Positions 16,547 to 25,688 of a stretch of DNA of 64,000 bases are shown one piece after another. Origin of the DNA: Methanobacteriota archaeon (GTDB taxonomy: Archaea; Methanobacteriota; Methanobacteria; Methanobacteriales; Methanobacteriaceae). The notes beneath the pieces are model-generated. The model worked only from the letters and a program-made list of their open reading frames with translations, had not been told where the DNA came from and ran no database searches. The position numbers were made by a program, and so were the translations under genes. The first letter of the stretch is position 1, and every line of letters begins with the position of its first letter. The stretch covers positions 62,001-126,000 of the forward strand of contig JAEYPF010000016.1 in NCBI GenBank assembly GCA_023411115.1, in the 5' to 3' direction.

Positions 16547-16704
16547 AAAAACCTATCTGTTTGATAGAATGAGATTAACTATAAATTAAAAATAAGTTAT
16601 TAAACAATTAACGAACATTAACCATTTAATTTAATAATAATGTCCATTTAAAGCGATGATAATATTTTTATCCAGTAACTAACATTATATAACCCCGTGA
16701 TACA

Positions 16705-17021
16705 ATGAAAATTCAGATTTACATGACTTCTGATTGTCCTAAATGCTGTTAAAAATCAAAGATTTTTAACGCCCCGAACATGGAATGTTCGAGGGCACCG
16801 AAAATCGTGGATTTTCGAATGCATTGCGTTTGGAAAGAATCTGGAAGATGCCATAAGCGAGTTAAAATTAGATGAAAAAATAGAAAAGCTTACTTTGGAG
16901 CAAGCTATAGATATGGGAGTAACTAGCTGCCCTGCACTGATTATTAATGGTGAGATAAAATCCCGGGGGAATATTACTATCAGTTGATGAATTAAAAAAA
17001 TTGTTAAAAGAAAATATGTAG
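16705..17021 (+). pseudogene. Thioredoxin-like redox-active disulfide protein, interrupted
   Basis: Starts MKIQIYMTSDCPKC, a small thioredoxin-fold protein with a CPKC active site like the short archaeal glutaredoxin/thioredoxin family. A 71-bp insertion begins straight after the second Cys codon and brings an immediate stop. Downstream the frame resumes AFGKNLEDAISELKLDEKIE...MGVTSCPALIINGEIKSRG, then breaks once more at GGGGG (16965-16969); one base fewer gives LSVDELKKLLKENM and a stop at 17021. Excising the insert plus one repeat copy restores C-P-K-C-I-A-F-G-K-N, aligning with family members. Confidence 0.85.
16747..16817. mobile_element. 71-bp hairpin element with 5-bp target duplication
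   Basis: AATGC at 16742-16746 and again at 16818-16822 flanks 71 bases made of three adjacent hairpins: GTTAAAAATC/GATTTTTAAC (16748-16770, loop AAA, 10-bp stem); GCCC-CGAACA/TGTTCG-A-GGGC (middle); CGAAAATC/GATTTTCG (loop GTG, ending 16817). It interrupts a thioredoxin-like gene. It is non-coding. The size and duplication suggest a miniature element moved by a factor acting in trans; no transposase was found in this window. Confidence 0.7.
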
Positions 17022-17064
17022 GGCTTTAAAAAACTTTATTTAAATAAGCCCACACAATCAAAAC

Positions 17065-17781
17065 ATGAAAAAATGGGCCACACGCAACTGCACAATTTGC
17101 CAGATTTTAAAAGGCAGAAGTAATTCCTTCCTAATTAATTCTAAAAACAATTACATTCTTGTTGATACTGGCCGTGAAAATTCCTGGAAAGAACTGGAAA
17201 CTAAACTTGACAAATATTTAGGTGCAAACAAACTATCTTGCCTGATTTTGACCCATACCCATTTTGACCATGCCGAGAATGCTTTAAAGATAAAAGAGAA
17301 GTATACAGCTAAAATTGTAGTTCATAAAAGCGAATCAGGAAACTTGAAACGTGGAGATAACACTCCACTTCAGGGAACTTATCCAGTCACCAGATTTATG
17401 GTAAATCTACTTGGAAAACACCTGCTGTCGCGGAATAATTATGAACCTGCAGAACCAGACATTCTTGTGGATCAAAAATATGATTTAAACAATTTTGGGT
17501 TTAATGGATGTATTATCCACACTCCCGGTCATTCCAGAGGTTCCATAAGTATTATTATTGACAATGAAATAGCCATTACTGGTGATACCTTGTATGGAGT
17601 GTTTCCAAATTCGGCTTATCCTCCCTTTGCCAGTGACCCTGAAATGATGGTTCAAAGCTGGAAAAAACTACTTAAAACAGATTGTAAACTATTTTTACCC
17701 GGTCATGGGAAAGGAATTAAACGGGAATTGTTGGAAAAAGAATATAAAAAGCGTGAAGTTATAAGTTATAACTTTTTATAA
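17065..17781 (+). CDS. MBL-fold metallo-hydrolase
   Basis: 238-aa metallo-beta-lactamase-fold hydrolase. The metal-binding motif is LTHTHFDHAEN (HxHxDH, about residues 67-77), followed by IIHTPGHSRGSISIII (third His, about 152-156), ITGDTLYG (Asp, about 171) and LFLPGHGKG (last His, about 215), all present. It binds two metals and is cytoplasmic. The substrate could be a thioester or lactone; it is not predictable. It follows the broken thioredoxin-like gene by 43 bases. Confidence 0.9.
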   Translation: MKKWATRNCTICQILKGRSNSFLINSKNNYILVDTGRENSWKELETKLDKYLGANKLSCLILTHTHFDHAENALKIKEKYTAKIVVHKSESGNLKRGDNTPLQGTYPVTRFMVNLLGKHLLSRNNYEPAEPDILVDQKYDLNNFGFNGCIIHTPGHSRGSISIIIDNEIAITGDTLYGVFPNSAYPPFASDPEMMVQSWKKLLKTDCKLFLPGHGKGIKRELLEKEYKKREVISYNFL

Positions 17782-18053
17782 TACAGAAAAAGAAGATTTT
17801 AGCACTGATTATTTTTTAGTAGCAAATCTAACGTTTATTGATAGTTTTACGCCGTTCTAGTTTTGTTTAATATTATAACGAATTGTATATCAGTATTAAA
17901 AGTAATTACCAGTCCTTATGAAATTGAAATCAATATGTAATAGAAAAATTTATTTTTATCATAAGTTAAAATATAACTGTATAATATCTTATATTAAAAT
18001 TTACATGAATTATTAATTGATAATGGCTTTATATATACCTAAAGGCGATTAAA

Positions 18054-20129
18054 ATGGAAAGGGATTATAAAGTTCCATCTGAAATCCAGTTTAAAGCATT
18101 TGAAAACATGCTGGAAGGAATATCAGTCTATAAACTAGTTTTCAATGATAAAAGAGAAGTAATTGATGGTATATTAGAATATATGAATCCCTCAACTGTT
18201 GAAACCATGGGCATAACTCCTGAAGAAGCTATTGGTAAAAATGCTACAGAATTATTTGACCCAGACTTTATCAGACCATTTATAGAAACCGCCAATTTAT
18301 TTTTTGCCACAGGTACAATTAAAAGGTTTGAAATTTTTTATCCCCCTACAAATAAATATTTCCTTGTCTCAGGCTTCCAGATGCATGATAACCTTTTTGC
18401 AGTACTTAGAGTAGATATAACTGAACAAAAACAATCTCAAAATGCTTTAAGACAAAGCGAAGAGAGATATCACAGTTTGTTTAAGAACAATCATGCCGTG
18501 ATGCTCCTTATTGACCCAGAAAATGGAGATATTGTCGATGCTAATCCGGCAGCTTCTTCATTCTATGGTTACAGCAAAGAAGAACTCACCAAATTTAAAA
18601 TTACGGGTATTAATGCTCTTAGCAGGCAAGAAGTATTCAAAAAAATGAAGCAAGCAGAATCAATGAAAAAAAGCCATTTTTTATTCAAACACCGTCTATC
18701 TAATGGTGAAATCAAGGATGTTGAAGTGTACAGCGGGCCGATAACTGTTGAAAATCAAAAATTAATATATTCCATAGTTCACGATGTAACAAAACAGAAA
18801 AAAGCACAAGAACATGAAAAAGAACTATTAGAGAATACAAGGCAGTTTGCCGAAGAATTAGAAGCTTCAAATGAAGAATTGCAAGCTACTACTGAAGAAC
18901 TTCGGGTTTCTAATGAAGAGCTTAAAACAGCACAAAAAACACTTCGACAGAGTCAAAAACTTTTACAAGATGTGATTGATGGATACCCCTCGATTATTTT
19001 CGTTAAAGATGTTGAGGGACATTTTATAATTGTTAACCATAAACTGGAGCAATTGCTTGGCATTAAAAAGGAAGAATTAGAGGGTAAAACGGACTATGAT
19101 ATTTTTTCAAAAGAAGAAGCAGGATATTACAGGGAACATGACCTTAAGGTCCTTGAAGAAGGAATACCAATACAATTTGAAGAAGTAGCCAACCTTGTTG
19201 ATGGCCATTATATTTTTCTGGCAAATAAGTTTCCACTATACGATGTTAGTGGTAAACCATATGGAGTGGGATCCATTTCCATTGATATTACAGAACGTAA
19301 GCATTTAGAGGAAGAATTAAGACATGCACGTGATAATTTACAGGAACAAGTTGAAGAACGTACAGCAGAAATAGAAGAAGCATATAATACCTTAAAAGAA
19401 AACGAAAATCACCTTAAAGAAGTTGTAAACGAATTAAAACGTTCTAATGAGGAATTACAGAGTTTTGCTTATATCACCAGTCATGACTTACAGGAACCAC
19501 TTAGAACTATTGCAAGTTACGCTGGCTTGATTGAAAGGCGTTATAAAGGGCAATTAGATAATGATGCTGATGAATTCCTTGACTACATGATTTCAGCTGC
19601 TAAAAGAATGAAAGAAATGATTCAAGGTTTGCTGGATTACTCAAGAGTAGGAACTAGAGGTGGTGAATTTGTTAAGACAGATATGAATATCTGTCTTGAG
19701 AAATCCATATCTAACTTAAAATCATCTATTGATGAATCTAATGCTAAAGTTACACATGGAATACTCCCACATATAATTGTAGACCCGAACCAGATGATTA
19801 GAGTATTTCAAAACCTTATTAGTAATGCCATTAAATTCAAAAGGCCAAATACTCCCCCTAAAATACATATTTCCGCCAACATTGATACAGAAAAACATGA
19901 ATGGGTTTTTTCAGTTAGTGATAATAGTATAGGGATGGAAGAACAGTATACAGACCATATATTCGAAATTTTTAAGCGTTTGCATACCATTGATGAATAT
20001 GAAGGGACTGGAATTGGATTAGCTGTTGTAAAACGGATCATAGACCGTCATGGTGGGCGTGTTTGGGTCGAATCCGAATTAAATATTGGTTCTACGTTTT
20101 ATTTTACCTTGCCTTCCATTGTTAATTAA
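18054..20129 (+). CDS. PAS-domain sensor histidine kinase
   Basis: 691-aa soluble kinase with no membrane helix. Order: PAS-like (about 8-120), PAS (140-255), coiled coil with repeated SNEELQATTEEL (265-300), PAS (305-415), coiled coil, HisKA (about 465-540; H-box ITSHDLQEPLRTI, His near 477) and HATPase (575-688; N-box NLISNAIKF, EIFKRLHTIDEYEGTGIGLAVVKRII). The G1 box reads DNSIGM, with Ser instead of the usual Gly. It senses an internal signal, perhaps redox or a small ligand, and phosphorylates a receiver such as that at 15319 (partner inferred). Confidence 0.92.
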   Translation: MERDYKVPSEIQFKAFENMLEGISVYKLVFNDKREVIDGILEYMNPSTVETMGITPEEAIGKNATELFDPDFIRPFIETANLFFATGTIKRFEIFYPPTNKYFLVSGFQMHDNLFAVLRVDITEQKQSQNALRQSEERYHSLFKNNHAVMLLIDPENGDIVDANPAASSFYGYSKEELTKFKITGINALSRQEVFKKMKQAESMKKSHFLFKHRLSNGEIKDVEVYSGPITVENQKLIYSIVHDVTKQKKAQEHEKELLENTRQFAEELEASNEELQATTEELRVSNEELKTAQKTLRQSQKLLQDVIDGYPSIIFVKDVEGHFIIVNHKLEQLLGIKKEELEGKTDYDIFSKEEAGYYREHDLKVLEEGIPIQFEEVANLVDGHYIFLANKFPLYDVSGKPYGVGSISIDITERKHLEEELRHARDNLQEQVEERTAEIEEAYNTLKENENHLKEVVNELKRSNEELQSFAYITSHDLQEPLRTIASYAGLIERRYKGQLDNDADEFLDYMISAAKRMKEMIQGLLDYSRVGTRGGEFVKTDMNICLEKSISNLKSSIDESNAKVTHGILPHIIVDPNQMIRVFQNLISNAIKFKRPNTPPKIHISANIDTEKHEWVFSVSDNSIGMEEQYTDHIFEIFKRLHTIDEYEGTGIGLAVVKRIIDRHGGRVWVESELNIGSTFYFTLPSIVN

Positions 20130-20271
20130 ACAGACGTTATCAATAAGTGCTGAAATAGAATTATATCCAGTTAAATATGAATTCATAACATCCCGTTAAA
20201 ATTCCACTAAATAATAAATAAAATAATAAACATAATACATATTGTTTTATAGGTATTTGACAGGAATTATC

Positions 20272-21579
20272 ATGAAAGAAGTTAAAACCAAGGCCACCAT
20301 AGGATTATGGTCTGCAATTGCAATTGGCATAGGTGGAATGATTGGTGCGGGTATTTTTTCAATTTTAGGACTTGGAATAACCATAGGCGGAAATCTTATT
20401 TATATTTCTTTTATTGCAGGTGGCATTATTGCGCTTCTAAGCGCATATTCTTACTCTAAATTGAGCATAAACTACCCTTCTGCCGGAGGTGCTGTTGAAT
20501 TTCTTATAAGGGGATTTGGAGATAATATATTAAGCGGAGGATTCAATTTTTTACTCTGGTCAGGATATATATTTGCTTTAAGTCTTTATGCCAAAGCTTT
20601 TGGAGTTTATGCGTCTACATTCCTCCCAATGGGAATTGCAAGTGTGAGTGCACCAATTATAGCCATTTTAATCATCTTAATATTTGCTTTAATTAATTTT
20701 TTAGGCCCCGAAGTTGTAGGAAGGTCAGAAACATTCATAGTAGGTGTTAAAGTAACTATATTGATCATATTTGCATTTTTAGGGTTTCTTTTTATAAAAG
20801 GATCCTTGTTATCGGTTTCGTATATTCCCAGTATTTTTGATATTTTAACCGCCACTGCAATAGTATTTTTAGGATACGAAGGATTTGGACTTATTGCAAA
20901 TACAGCAGAGGATATAAAAAATCCACGTAAAACACTTCCTAAAGCATTTTATATGTCTATTATCTTTGCAATGCTAATTTATGTGGCAGTTTCCCTTGCA
21001 GTTGTTGGAAATTTACCTATTCCCGATATTATTAAATCATCTGATTATGCTCTTGCAGCCGCTGCCAAACCCTTTGCAGGATCTATAGGATTTACCGTAA
21101 TTGCAATAGCAGCTTTATTTTCAACCGCCTCAGCAATCAATGCTACACTCTATGGGGGAGTGAACGTAAGCTACCTAATGGCAAAACAAGGAGAATTACC
21201 TTCATTTTTTACAATGAAAAAATGGAGAGATGCAAGGGAAGGATTATTTATAACCACGGGTATTGTAATCATTTTAACACTTTTTCTTAATTTAAACAGT
21301 GTTGCAATGATGGGCAGTGCTTTATTCTTAATAATTTATTCAGGAGTAAATTTTGCACATCTAAAACTGTACAGAACTACCAATGCCAACAAATACATAA
21401 TCTGGCTTGCCATCATAGGCTGTATATTCTCTTTTATCATCCTAGCCTATTATGAAATGATAAATTCACCTGAAACTCTTATTATACTTATTTTAGTCAT
21501 AATATTCTCATTTTTAGTTGAATGGATCTACAGAAAATACTCTCGAAGGACACTTAAAAAACGGAAAGTAACAAACTAA
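20272..21579 (+). CDS. APC-family amino-acid permease
   Basis: 435-aa transporter with 12 helices. It starts LWSAIAIGIGGMIGAGIFSILGL, the conserved APC superfamily helix-1 motif (GxxIGAGIF), followed by ANTAEDIKNPRKTLPKAF, typical of the amino acid/polyamine (AAT/APA) group. ATG at 20272 has CAGGAA upstream; a TTG ten codons earlier is also in frame but less likely. Imports or exchanges an amino acid; the substrate is unknown. The decayed acyl-CoA synthetase follows it. Confidence 0.9.
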   Translation: MKEVKTKATIGLWSAIAIGIGGMIGAGIFSILGLGITIGGNLIYISFIAGGIIALLSAYSYSKLSINYPSAGGAVEFLIRGFGDNILSGGFNFLLWSGYIFALSLYAKAFGVYASTFLPMGIASVSAPIIAILIILIFALINFLGPEVVGRSETFIVGVKVTILIIFAFLGFLFIKGSLLSVSYIPSIFDILTATAIVFLGYEGFGLIANTAEDIKNPRKTLPKAFYMSIIFAMLIYVAVSLAVVGNLPIPDIIKSSDYALAAAAKPFAGSIGFTVIAIAALFSTASAINATLYGGVNVSYLMAKQGELPSFFTMKKWRDAREGLFITTGIVIILTLFLNLNSVAMMGSALFLIIYSGVNFAHLKLYRTTNANKYIIWLAIIGCIFSFIILAYYEMINSPETLIILILVIIFSFLVEWIYRKYSRRTLKKRKVTN

Positions 21580-21589
21580 AATCAGCCAA

Positions 21590-21965
21590 ATAGCGCAGCC
21601 AATATACTTAAAAAAGAACTTGGAGCACATCTTGAAGTCCAGCAAAAAAAATGTTGTCTGAGGGCATAGAAGTTATTATAGGTAGGGTTCAAGATCCTAC
21701 TTTCGATCCGTGCTGATGTTCGGACTCGATGGTATGTATCTAGAAATATTAAAAGACATCCTTTTTGCAATTGCGCCTGTATATGAAATTCAGGCCAGAG
21801 ATATGATAACTTGGATCAAAACTCATGAACTTACTTGAGGGAACACGTGAAGATAAAGTGATTGAATCAGTTACCAGTATACTGAAAATTTTACAGCTTG
21901 TAACCGACTTCCCAAAGATCAATGAATTTGAAATCAACCCATTAAGGGGCTTTGAAGAAGGATAA
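21590..21965 (+). pseudogene. Decayed ADP-forming acyl-CoA synthetase fragment
   Basis: A C-terminal remnant of the ATP-grasp subunit of ADP-forming acetyl/acyl-CoA synthetase. Pieces in shifted frames read EGIEVIIG, then RVQDPTF, then MFGLGGIYVEILKD-like DNA, and finally an intact stretch from 21825: MNLLEGTREDKVIESVTSIL...LVTDFPKINEFEINPLRGFEEG to TAA at 21965. Several frameshifts and stops. The family normally forms ATP from ADP and acyl-CoA in archaea; here only the end survives. Confidence 0.75.
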
Positions 21966-22054
21966 ATAACATTAACTGTTGGTATGAGGTTGATATAAAG
22001 AAGATTAATCTATTTTTAAATTATTTTTTATTAATAATAGTTTTTATTCATTTT

Positions 22055-22132
22055 TCAGGATTTTGTGCGGAATAAAAATAAAATCCCTCCAGCTATAAAA
22101 ACCATTCCGACTATTAAACTAAATGTATCCAT
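22055..22132 (-). CDS. Possible 25-aa membrane peptide
   Basis: MDTFSLIVGMVFIAGGILFLFRTKS is one hydrophobic helix with a basic tail. It resembles the first helix of the 90-aa membrane protein at 23020-23292 (MDILYLALGIVFIIVGILALYF). No clear ribosome site, so it could be a truncated relative or chance. Confidence 0.25.
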   Translation of the reverse strand: MDTFSLIVGMVFIAGGILFLFRTKS

Positions 22133-22298
22133 ATTACTAATTTTCTAATTAAATATTTTAAAATATTTTTGCATTTACACAGAATTCAAGATTTAAAAAT
22201 CCCCTACAATCATTTGTTAAAAGAAATAGTTTGAATTCTACCAGGAAAACTACATAATAACCAGAAAACGTAATAACTTGGAATTACATAAATAATAG

Positions 22299-22988
22299 AT
22301 GAAAAACTTAGAAGGTATGGTTATGAAGTTTCAAAGGGGAAGTATATTTAGACCTGAAAAGGACTATTATCAAATGGCAGGAATTATACTACTAGCAGGC
22401 TTTTTACAATTTTTTCTGGCAGTTAATCTGGCCGAAACTCAGTTTCCAGGTTACAGTGTTGCCAAAAACACTTTAAGCGATCTAGGCGGAACGATACCTC
22501 CTGTAGAACCATCAGCCCTTATCTTTAACCTCAGCGTAATTATCCTAGGAATTTTAGGGCTCGCATCAGTTTACCTAATCCTTAAAAGTGGAGGCTGTCG
22601 CCTGTTCTCATCATGCCTTGCTATTTCTTCCATAGGTGCCATAGGCGTAGGATTATTTCCAGAATATACTGGAGGTGCCCATATATTCTTTAGCGTGTTA
22701 ACTTTCCTATTTGGGAGCCTGGCTACTATATTCAGTTATAGGCTGGGTCTCAATATCCCAATGATTATAGTATCCATGGTAACAGGAATAATGTCCCTTT
22801 TGATCCTCCTATTACTATTCATTTTAGGTCCTGGAACTGCAAATCCATTCATAGCTTATTTAGGTGTGGGTGGAACTGAGAGGTTCATTGTCTATCCCGT
22901 GCTATTCTATCTTGCTGCACTTGGAGGTTACCTTACAAGCAGGGGAAAAGATTGGGTCAAAATAAGGTTCACTGAGGGATACTGGTAA
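22299..22988 (+). CDS. DUF998-family membrane protein
   Basis: 229-aa integral membrane protein with six or seven helices. After the first helix comes NLAETQFPGYSVAKNTLSDLGG, a loop signature of DUF998, and later GIGLFPE-like GVGLFPEYTGGAHIFFSVLTF. Family function is not known. Several possible starts: ATG 22299, or ATG at 22320/22326 closer to the helix and after GAAGGT. Stands alone. Confidence 0.78.
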   Translation: MKNLEGMVMKFQRGSIFRPEKDYYQMAGIILLAGFLQFFLAVNLAETQFPGYSVAKNTLSDLGGTIPPVEPSALIFNLSVIILGILGLASVYLILKSGGCRLFSSCLAISSIGAIGVGLFPEYTGGAHIFFSVLTFLFGSLATIFSYRLGLNIPMIIVSMVTGIMSLLILLLLFILGPGTANPFIAYLGVGGTERFIVYPVLFYLAALGGYLTSRGKDWVKIRFTEGYW

Positions 22989-23019
22989 TTAAAAGATGGA
23001 TAACTAATTCTCAACCATG

Positions 23020-23292
23020 TTAAAAAGAAAGTCTAATAAAAATCAGCCCGATTAAGAATAATAAAAATATTCCTTTTTGAGGGAGTTGCTTCCTGTATTT
23101 TTGAATGAAATATTTCTTATCTCGAGGGTATAGCCTAAAAAAGTTTATAATCAGGGTAAATACCCCAAAAACTAAATAAAAAAGGCTCATAACTATGCCC
23201 TTTTCATTAAAGGACCTCTTATCCCAGAAATATAGCGCTAAAATCCCCACAATTATAAAAACTATTCCTAGAGCTAAATATAAAATATCCAT
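23020..23292 (-). CDS. Small hypothetical membrane protein
   Basis: 90 aa with three hydrophobic segments (about 1-22, 33-52 and 74-88) and a basic loop (YPRDKKYFIQKYRKQLPQKG). No family recognised. It is convergent with the DUF998 gene. The first helix is similar to a 25-aa peptide frame at 22055-22132. Confidence 0.5.
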   Translation of the reverse strand: MDILYLALGIVFIIVGILALYFWDKRSFNEKGIVMSLFYLVFGVFTLIINFFRLYPRDKKYFIQKYRKQLPQKGIFLLFLIGLIFIRLSF

Positions 23293-23465
23293 AATTTTAC
23301 CTGTTTCTATACTTTATGCTTATTTTCCCCTGTGAAATATTAAAACTTTTCGAAATTCCATTAATACCACCTGCTTAACCAAAAATTTAAATAATACCCT
23401 AATAAAAATGACTGCTAAATTAGTGGCCAATTAAAACAGCTTTTTCTCGAATCTTGTAAGTTTGA

Positions 23466-23486
23466 TTTAAACATTTATAGTTTAAA
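23466..23486. promoter_or_regulatory. Inverted repeat around a TATA-like core, upstream of Ku
   Basis: TTTAAAC-ATTTATA-GTTTAAA: two perfect 7-base arms around an ATTTATA core, 41 bases before the Ku start. The position suits a promoter with a superimposed dyad, possibly a regulator site. Confidence 0.45.
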
Positions 23487-23526
23487 CAACAAATAATTAT
23501 AGTGAGAGACTTTAGGGGTGTAATGT

Positions 23527-24294
23527 ATGCGTTCTATATGGTCAGGCTATCTAATGTTTGGAACTATTCTTATCCCAGTCAGATCTTATGCTGCAAGCGA
23601 GAATCTTCACGTGGGTTTCCATATGGTACATAAAGCTGACTGCGGCCGGGTTAGATATAAGCGAGTGTGCGAAAAAGATGGCGAAGAGCTCAAAAAGGAG
23701 GATATAGTCAAGGCTTATTTCGTTGGAGGGGAATGTTTAAAATTTACTGATGATGAGATTGAAGCATTGAAACCACTGGACAACAAAATAATGACAATTC
23801 ATGGTTTCTGCAAGTACGAAGATATACCTGTAGTAGCTATGAGCCGCCCATATTATCTAGGGACTGGAAAAATGGATAAGGGAAGCCTTGGAGGAGAGAG
23901 TTTCCATTTGTTGAAGAAAGTTATGGAAAAAAGTGGCAAGGTTGCAATAATCAGATGGGTATCTCACACAAATGAATATCTGGGCATGCTACAGTCCCAT
24001 GAAAAAGGATTTTTGCTCAAGCAACTCCTCTATGAAGAACAGGTTCGTTCAATAGATCAAGTAGAGGTAACAGAGAGTGAAGTTGACCCTGAACTGCTTG
24101 AAATGGGATTACAGGCAGTTGAAAAAATGAGTTTTGATTTTAACTGGGACCAGTATTCTGAAACCTATAACAAAGAAGTTAGAAAATTAATCGAAAAGAA
24201 AGCTCTTGGTGAACAAGTAGAAGAAACTACAATAAAACTGCCTGAAACTAGATCTTTAGAAGCAGAACTAGAAAGGATGCTTGGTGAAGTATAA
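23527..24294 (+). CDS. ku: Ku protein (NHEJ DNA-end binding)
   Basis: 255-aa prokaryotic-type Ku, the homodimeric ring that threads onto double-strand DNA ends. It opens MRSIWSGYLMFGTILIPVRSYAASE (the SI-W-G-x-I-x-F-G-L-x-x-I-P-V core start), with HMVHKADCGRVRYKRVCEKDGEEL and GKVAIIRWVSHTNEYLGMLQ further on. The length is that of the minimal core, without a bacterial C-terminal tail. AGGGGTG precedes the ATG. The ATP-dependent ligase starts at the next base after its stop, so the pair is one NHEJ operon. Ku genes are patchily distributed in archaea and suggest bacterial origin. Confidence 0.93.
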   Translation: MRSIWSGYLMFGTILIPVRSYAASENLHVGFHMVHKADCGRVRYKRVCEKDGEELKKEDIVKAYFVGGECLKFTDDEIEALKPLDNKIMTIHGFCKYEDIPVVAMSRPYYLGTGKMDKGSLGGESFHLLKKVMEKSGKVAIIRWVSHTNEYLGMLQSHEKGFLLKQLLYEEQVRSIDQVEVTESEVDPELLEMGLQAVEKMSFDFNWDQYSETYNKEVRKLIEKKALGEQVEETTIKLPETRSLEAELERMLGEV

Positions 24295-25179
24295 ATGAAA
24301 GAGCCGATGCTGGCTAGATTGACCCATTCCCCATTAAAACTTAGTGGAACCTGGCTTTTGGAGCCTAAATATGATGGTGAACGGATAATAGCTGAAAATC
24401 GTCGAGGAAAAATTAATCTATGGACCCGGAGACACGTAGATGCATCCAATAAATTTCCAGAAATTATAGATGCTTTAAAAAATTTAGGTAGCGATGACTG
24501 GATACTGGATGGAGAATTAACTGTTCCTGGTGGTTTTCGCCAGTTATTAAAGCGTAACGTGGAAGATACTTTAAAAATAAAGATATTGTCCCGGAAAATA
24601 CCTGGCAAATACAATGTATTTGATATTTTAAAGTGGGATGGGGAAGATCTTTTAAACAGGCCGTTTGTAGAGCGTAAAGCCAAATTGCTCAAAATATTGC
24701 CTGCTAGTGAAAAACTGGAATTAGTGCCATTTCAGGAAGCCCATGAAAGCACAATAGAGGCTGTTTTTAAAGATTATGTCAGTGAAGGTTACGAAGGGAT
24801 CATCCTTAAAAAAGCAGATTCAATCTATGAATCTGGTAAAAGGCCAGGAACATGGCTGAAATTGAAAAGAGAAGATACTGTTGACGTAAATATTATAGGG
24901 GCCACAAAAAGTGACAGCAGCCAGCCCTTCGGCGCTCTGATGATGGAAAGAAATGGAAAGTACTTTGGAAAAGTCGGTACTGGTTTTAGCAGTCAGGATC
25001 AAAAAGATATTTTAAAGATCCTTGAGGAAAAACAGGGCCCACTTCAACTTGAAGTTCCAGAAGAAGTTAAAAAAAATATATTGATTACAACTAGGCCCCT
25101 ATTTGCAGAAATAAGGGTTAATGAAATATACAATGATTGCCCACGTGCCCCAGTCTGGGTTAGATTCAGATGGCAATAA
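24295..25179 (+). CDS. ATP-dependent DNA ligase (LigD ligase-domain type)
   Basis: 294-aa ligase equivalent to the central ligase domain of bacterial LigD: adenylation motif I LLEPKYDGERIIAE (catalytic Lys about 24), motif III ILDGELTVP, motif IV GYEGIILKK, motif V TWLKLKRE, then an OB-fold tail ending VRFRWQ (motif VI-like). It seals breaks bridged by the upstream Ku. No polymerase or nuclease domain is fused; a separate primase-like polymerase is at 58288. Confidence 0.92.
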   Translation: MKEPMLARLTHSPLKLSGTWLLEPKYDGERIIAENRRGKINLWTRRHVDASNKFPEIIDALKNLGSDDWILDGELTVPGGFRQLLKRNVEDTLKIKILSRKIPGKYNVFDILKWDGEDLLNRPFVERKAKLLKILPASEKLELVPFQEAHESTIEAVFKDYVSEGYEGIILKKADSIYESGKRPGTWLKLKREDTVDVNIIGATKSDSSQPFGALMMERNGKYFGKVGTGFSSQDQKDILKILEEKQGPLQLEVPEEVKKNILITTRPLFAEIRVNEIYNDCPRAPVWVRFRWQ

Positions 25180-25224
25180 TCATTTATTAGCGTTAGGATA
25201 TGTAAAAATTAGTATATCTAAAAA

Positions 25225-25449
25225 TTAACTTTCAGGTTCCATCATTTCCTTCTCTTTAGATCTTCTCGAACTCATTCGAGCAGTAATTATCTTTTTAGCC
25301 CTTAAAAGTTTTTCATCATGTTCTTCTGATTTTTCGATTGCTTCTTCAATCTCTTTGAGTAATTTCTTAAAGTCACCACCTTTACATTCACGTGCCTTTT
25401 TTAAAAGATCTTTTGATTCATTCCTTTCTATTTCATCTTTAGATGTCAT
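25225..25449 (-). CDS. Hypothetical charged helical protein
   Basis: 74 aa, very rich in Glu/Lys/Arg (ESKDLLKKARECKGGDFKKLLKEIEEAIEKSEEHDEKLL...), predicted to be two long helices. No family recognised. Sits convergent with the Ku-ligase pair. Confidence 0.5.
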   Translation of the reverse strand: MTSKDEIERNESKDLLKKARECKGGDFKKLLKEIEEAIEKSEEHDEKLLRAKKIITARMSSRRSKEKEMMEPES

Positions 25450-25688
25450 TTTTATAATCCTGTAAATTTAATTATTATAATCCAGTTATCATACTAAAAT
25501 ATGTTATTTTAATATTATATTCCTTTTTTCTTTTAAGATTTGTTAGCCTAAGTGATGGATCATATAGAATCAAATAACTGAATAAAACGTAAAAATTAAA
25601 TAAGATTTTATAAAATGAAATCATCTTTTTAATTTACAAATCCAAGTTTGAAAATCTTAAAAAATCAGATAAATAAAAAAAAGAAATG

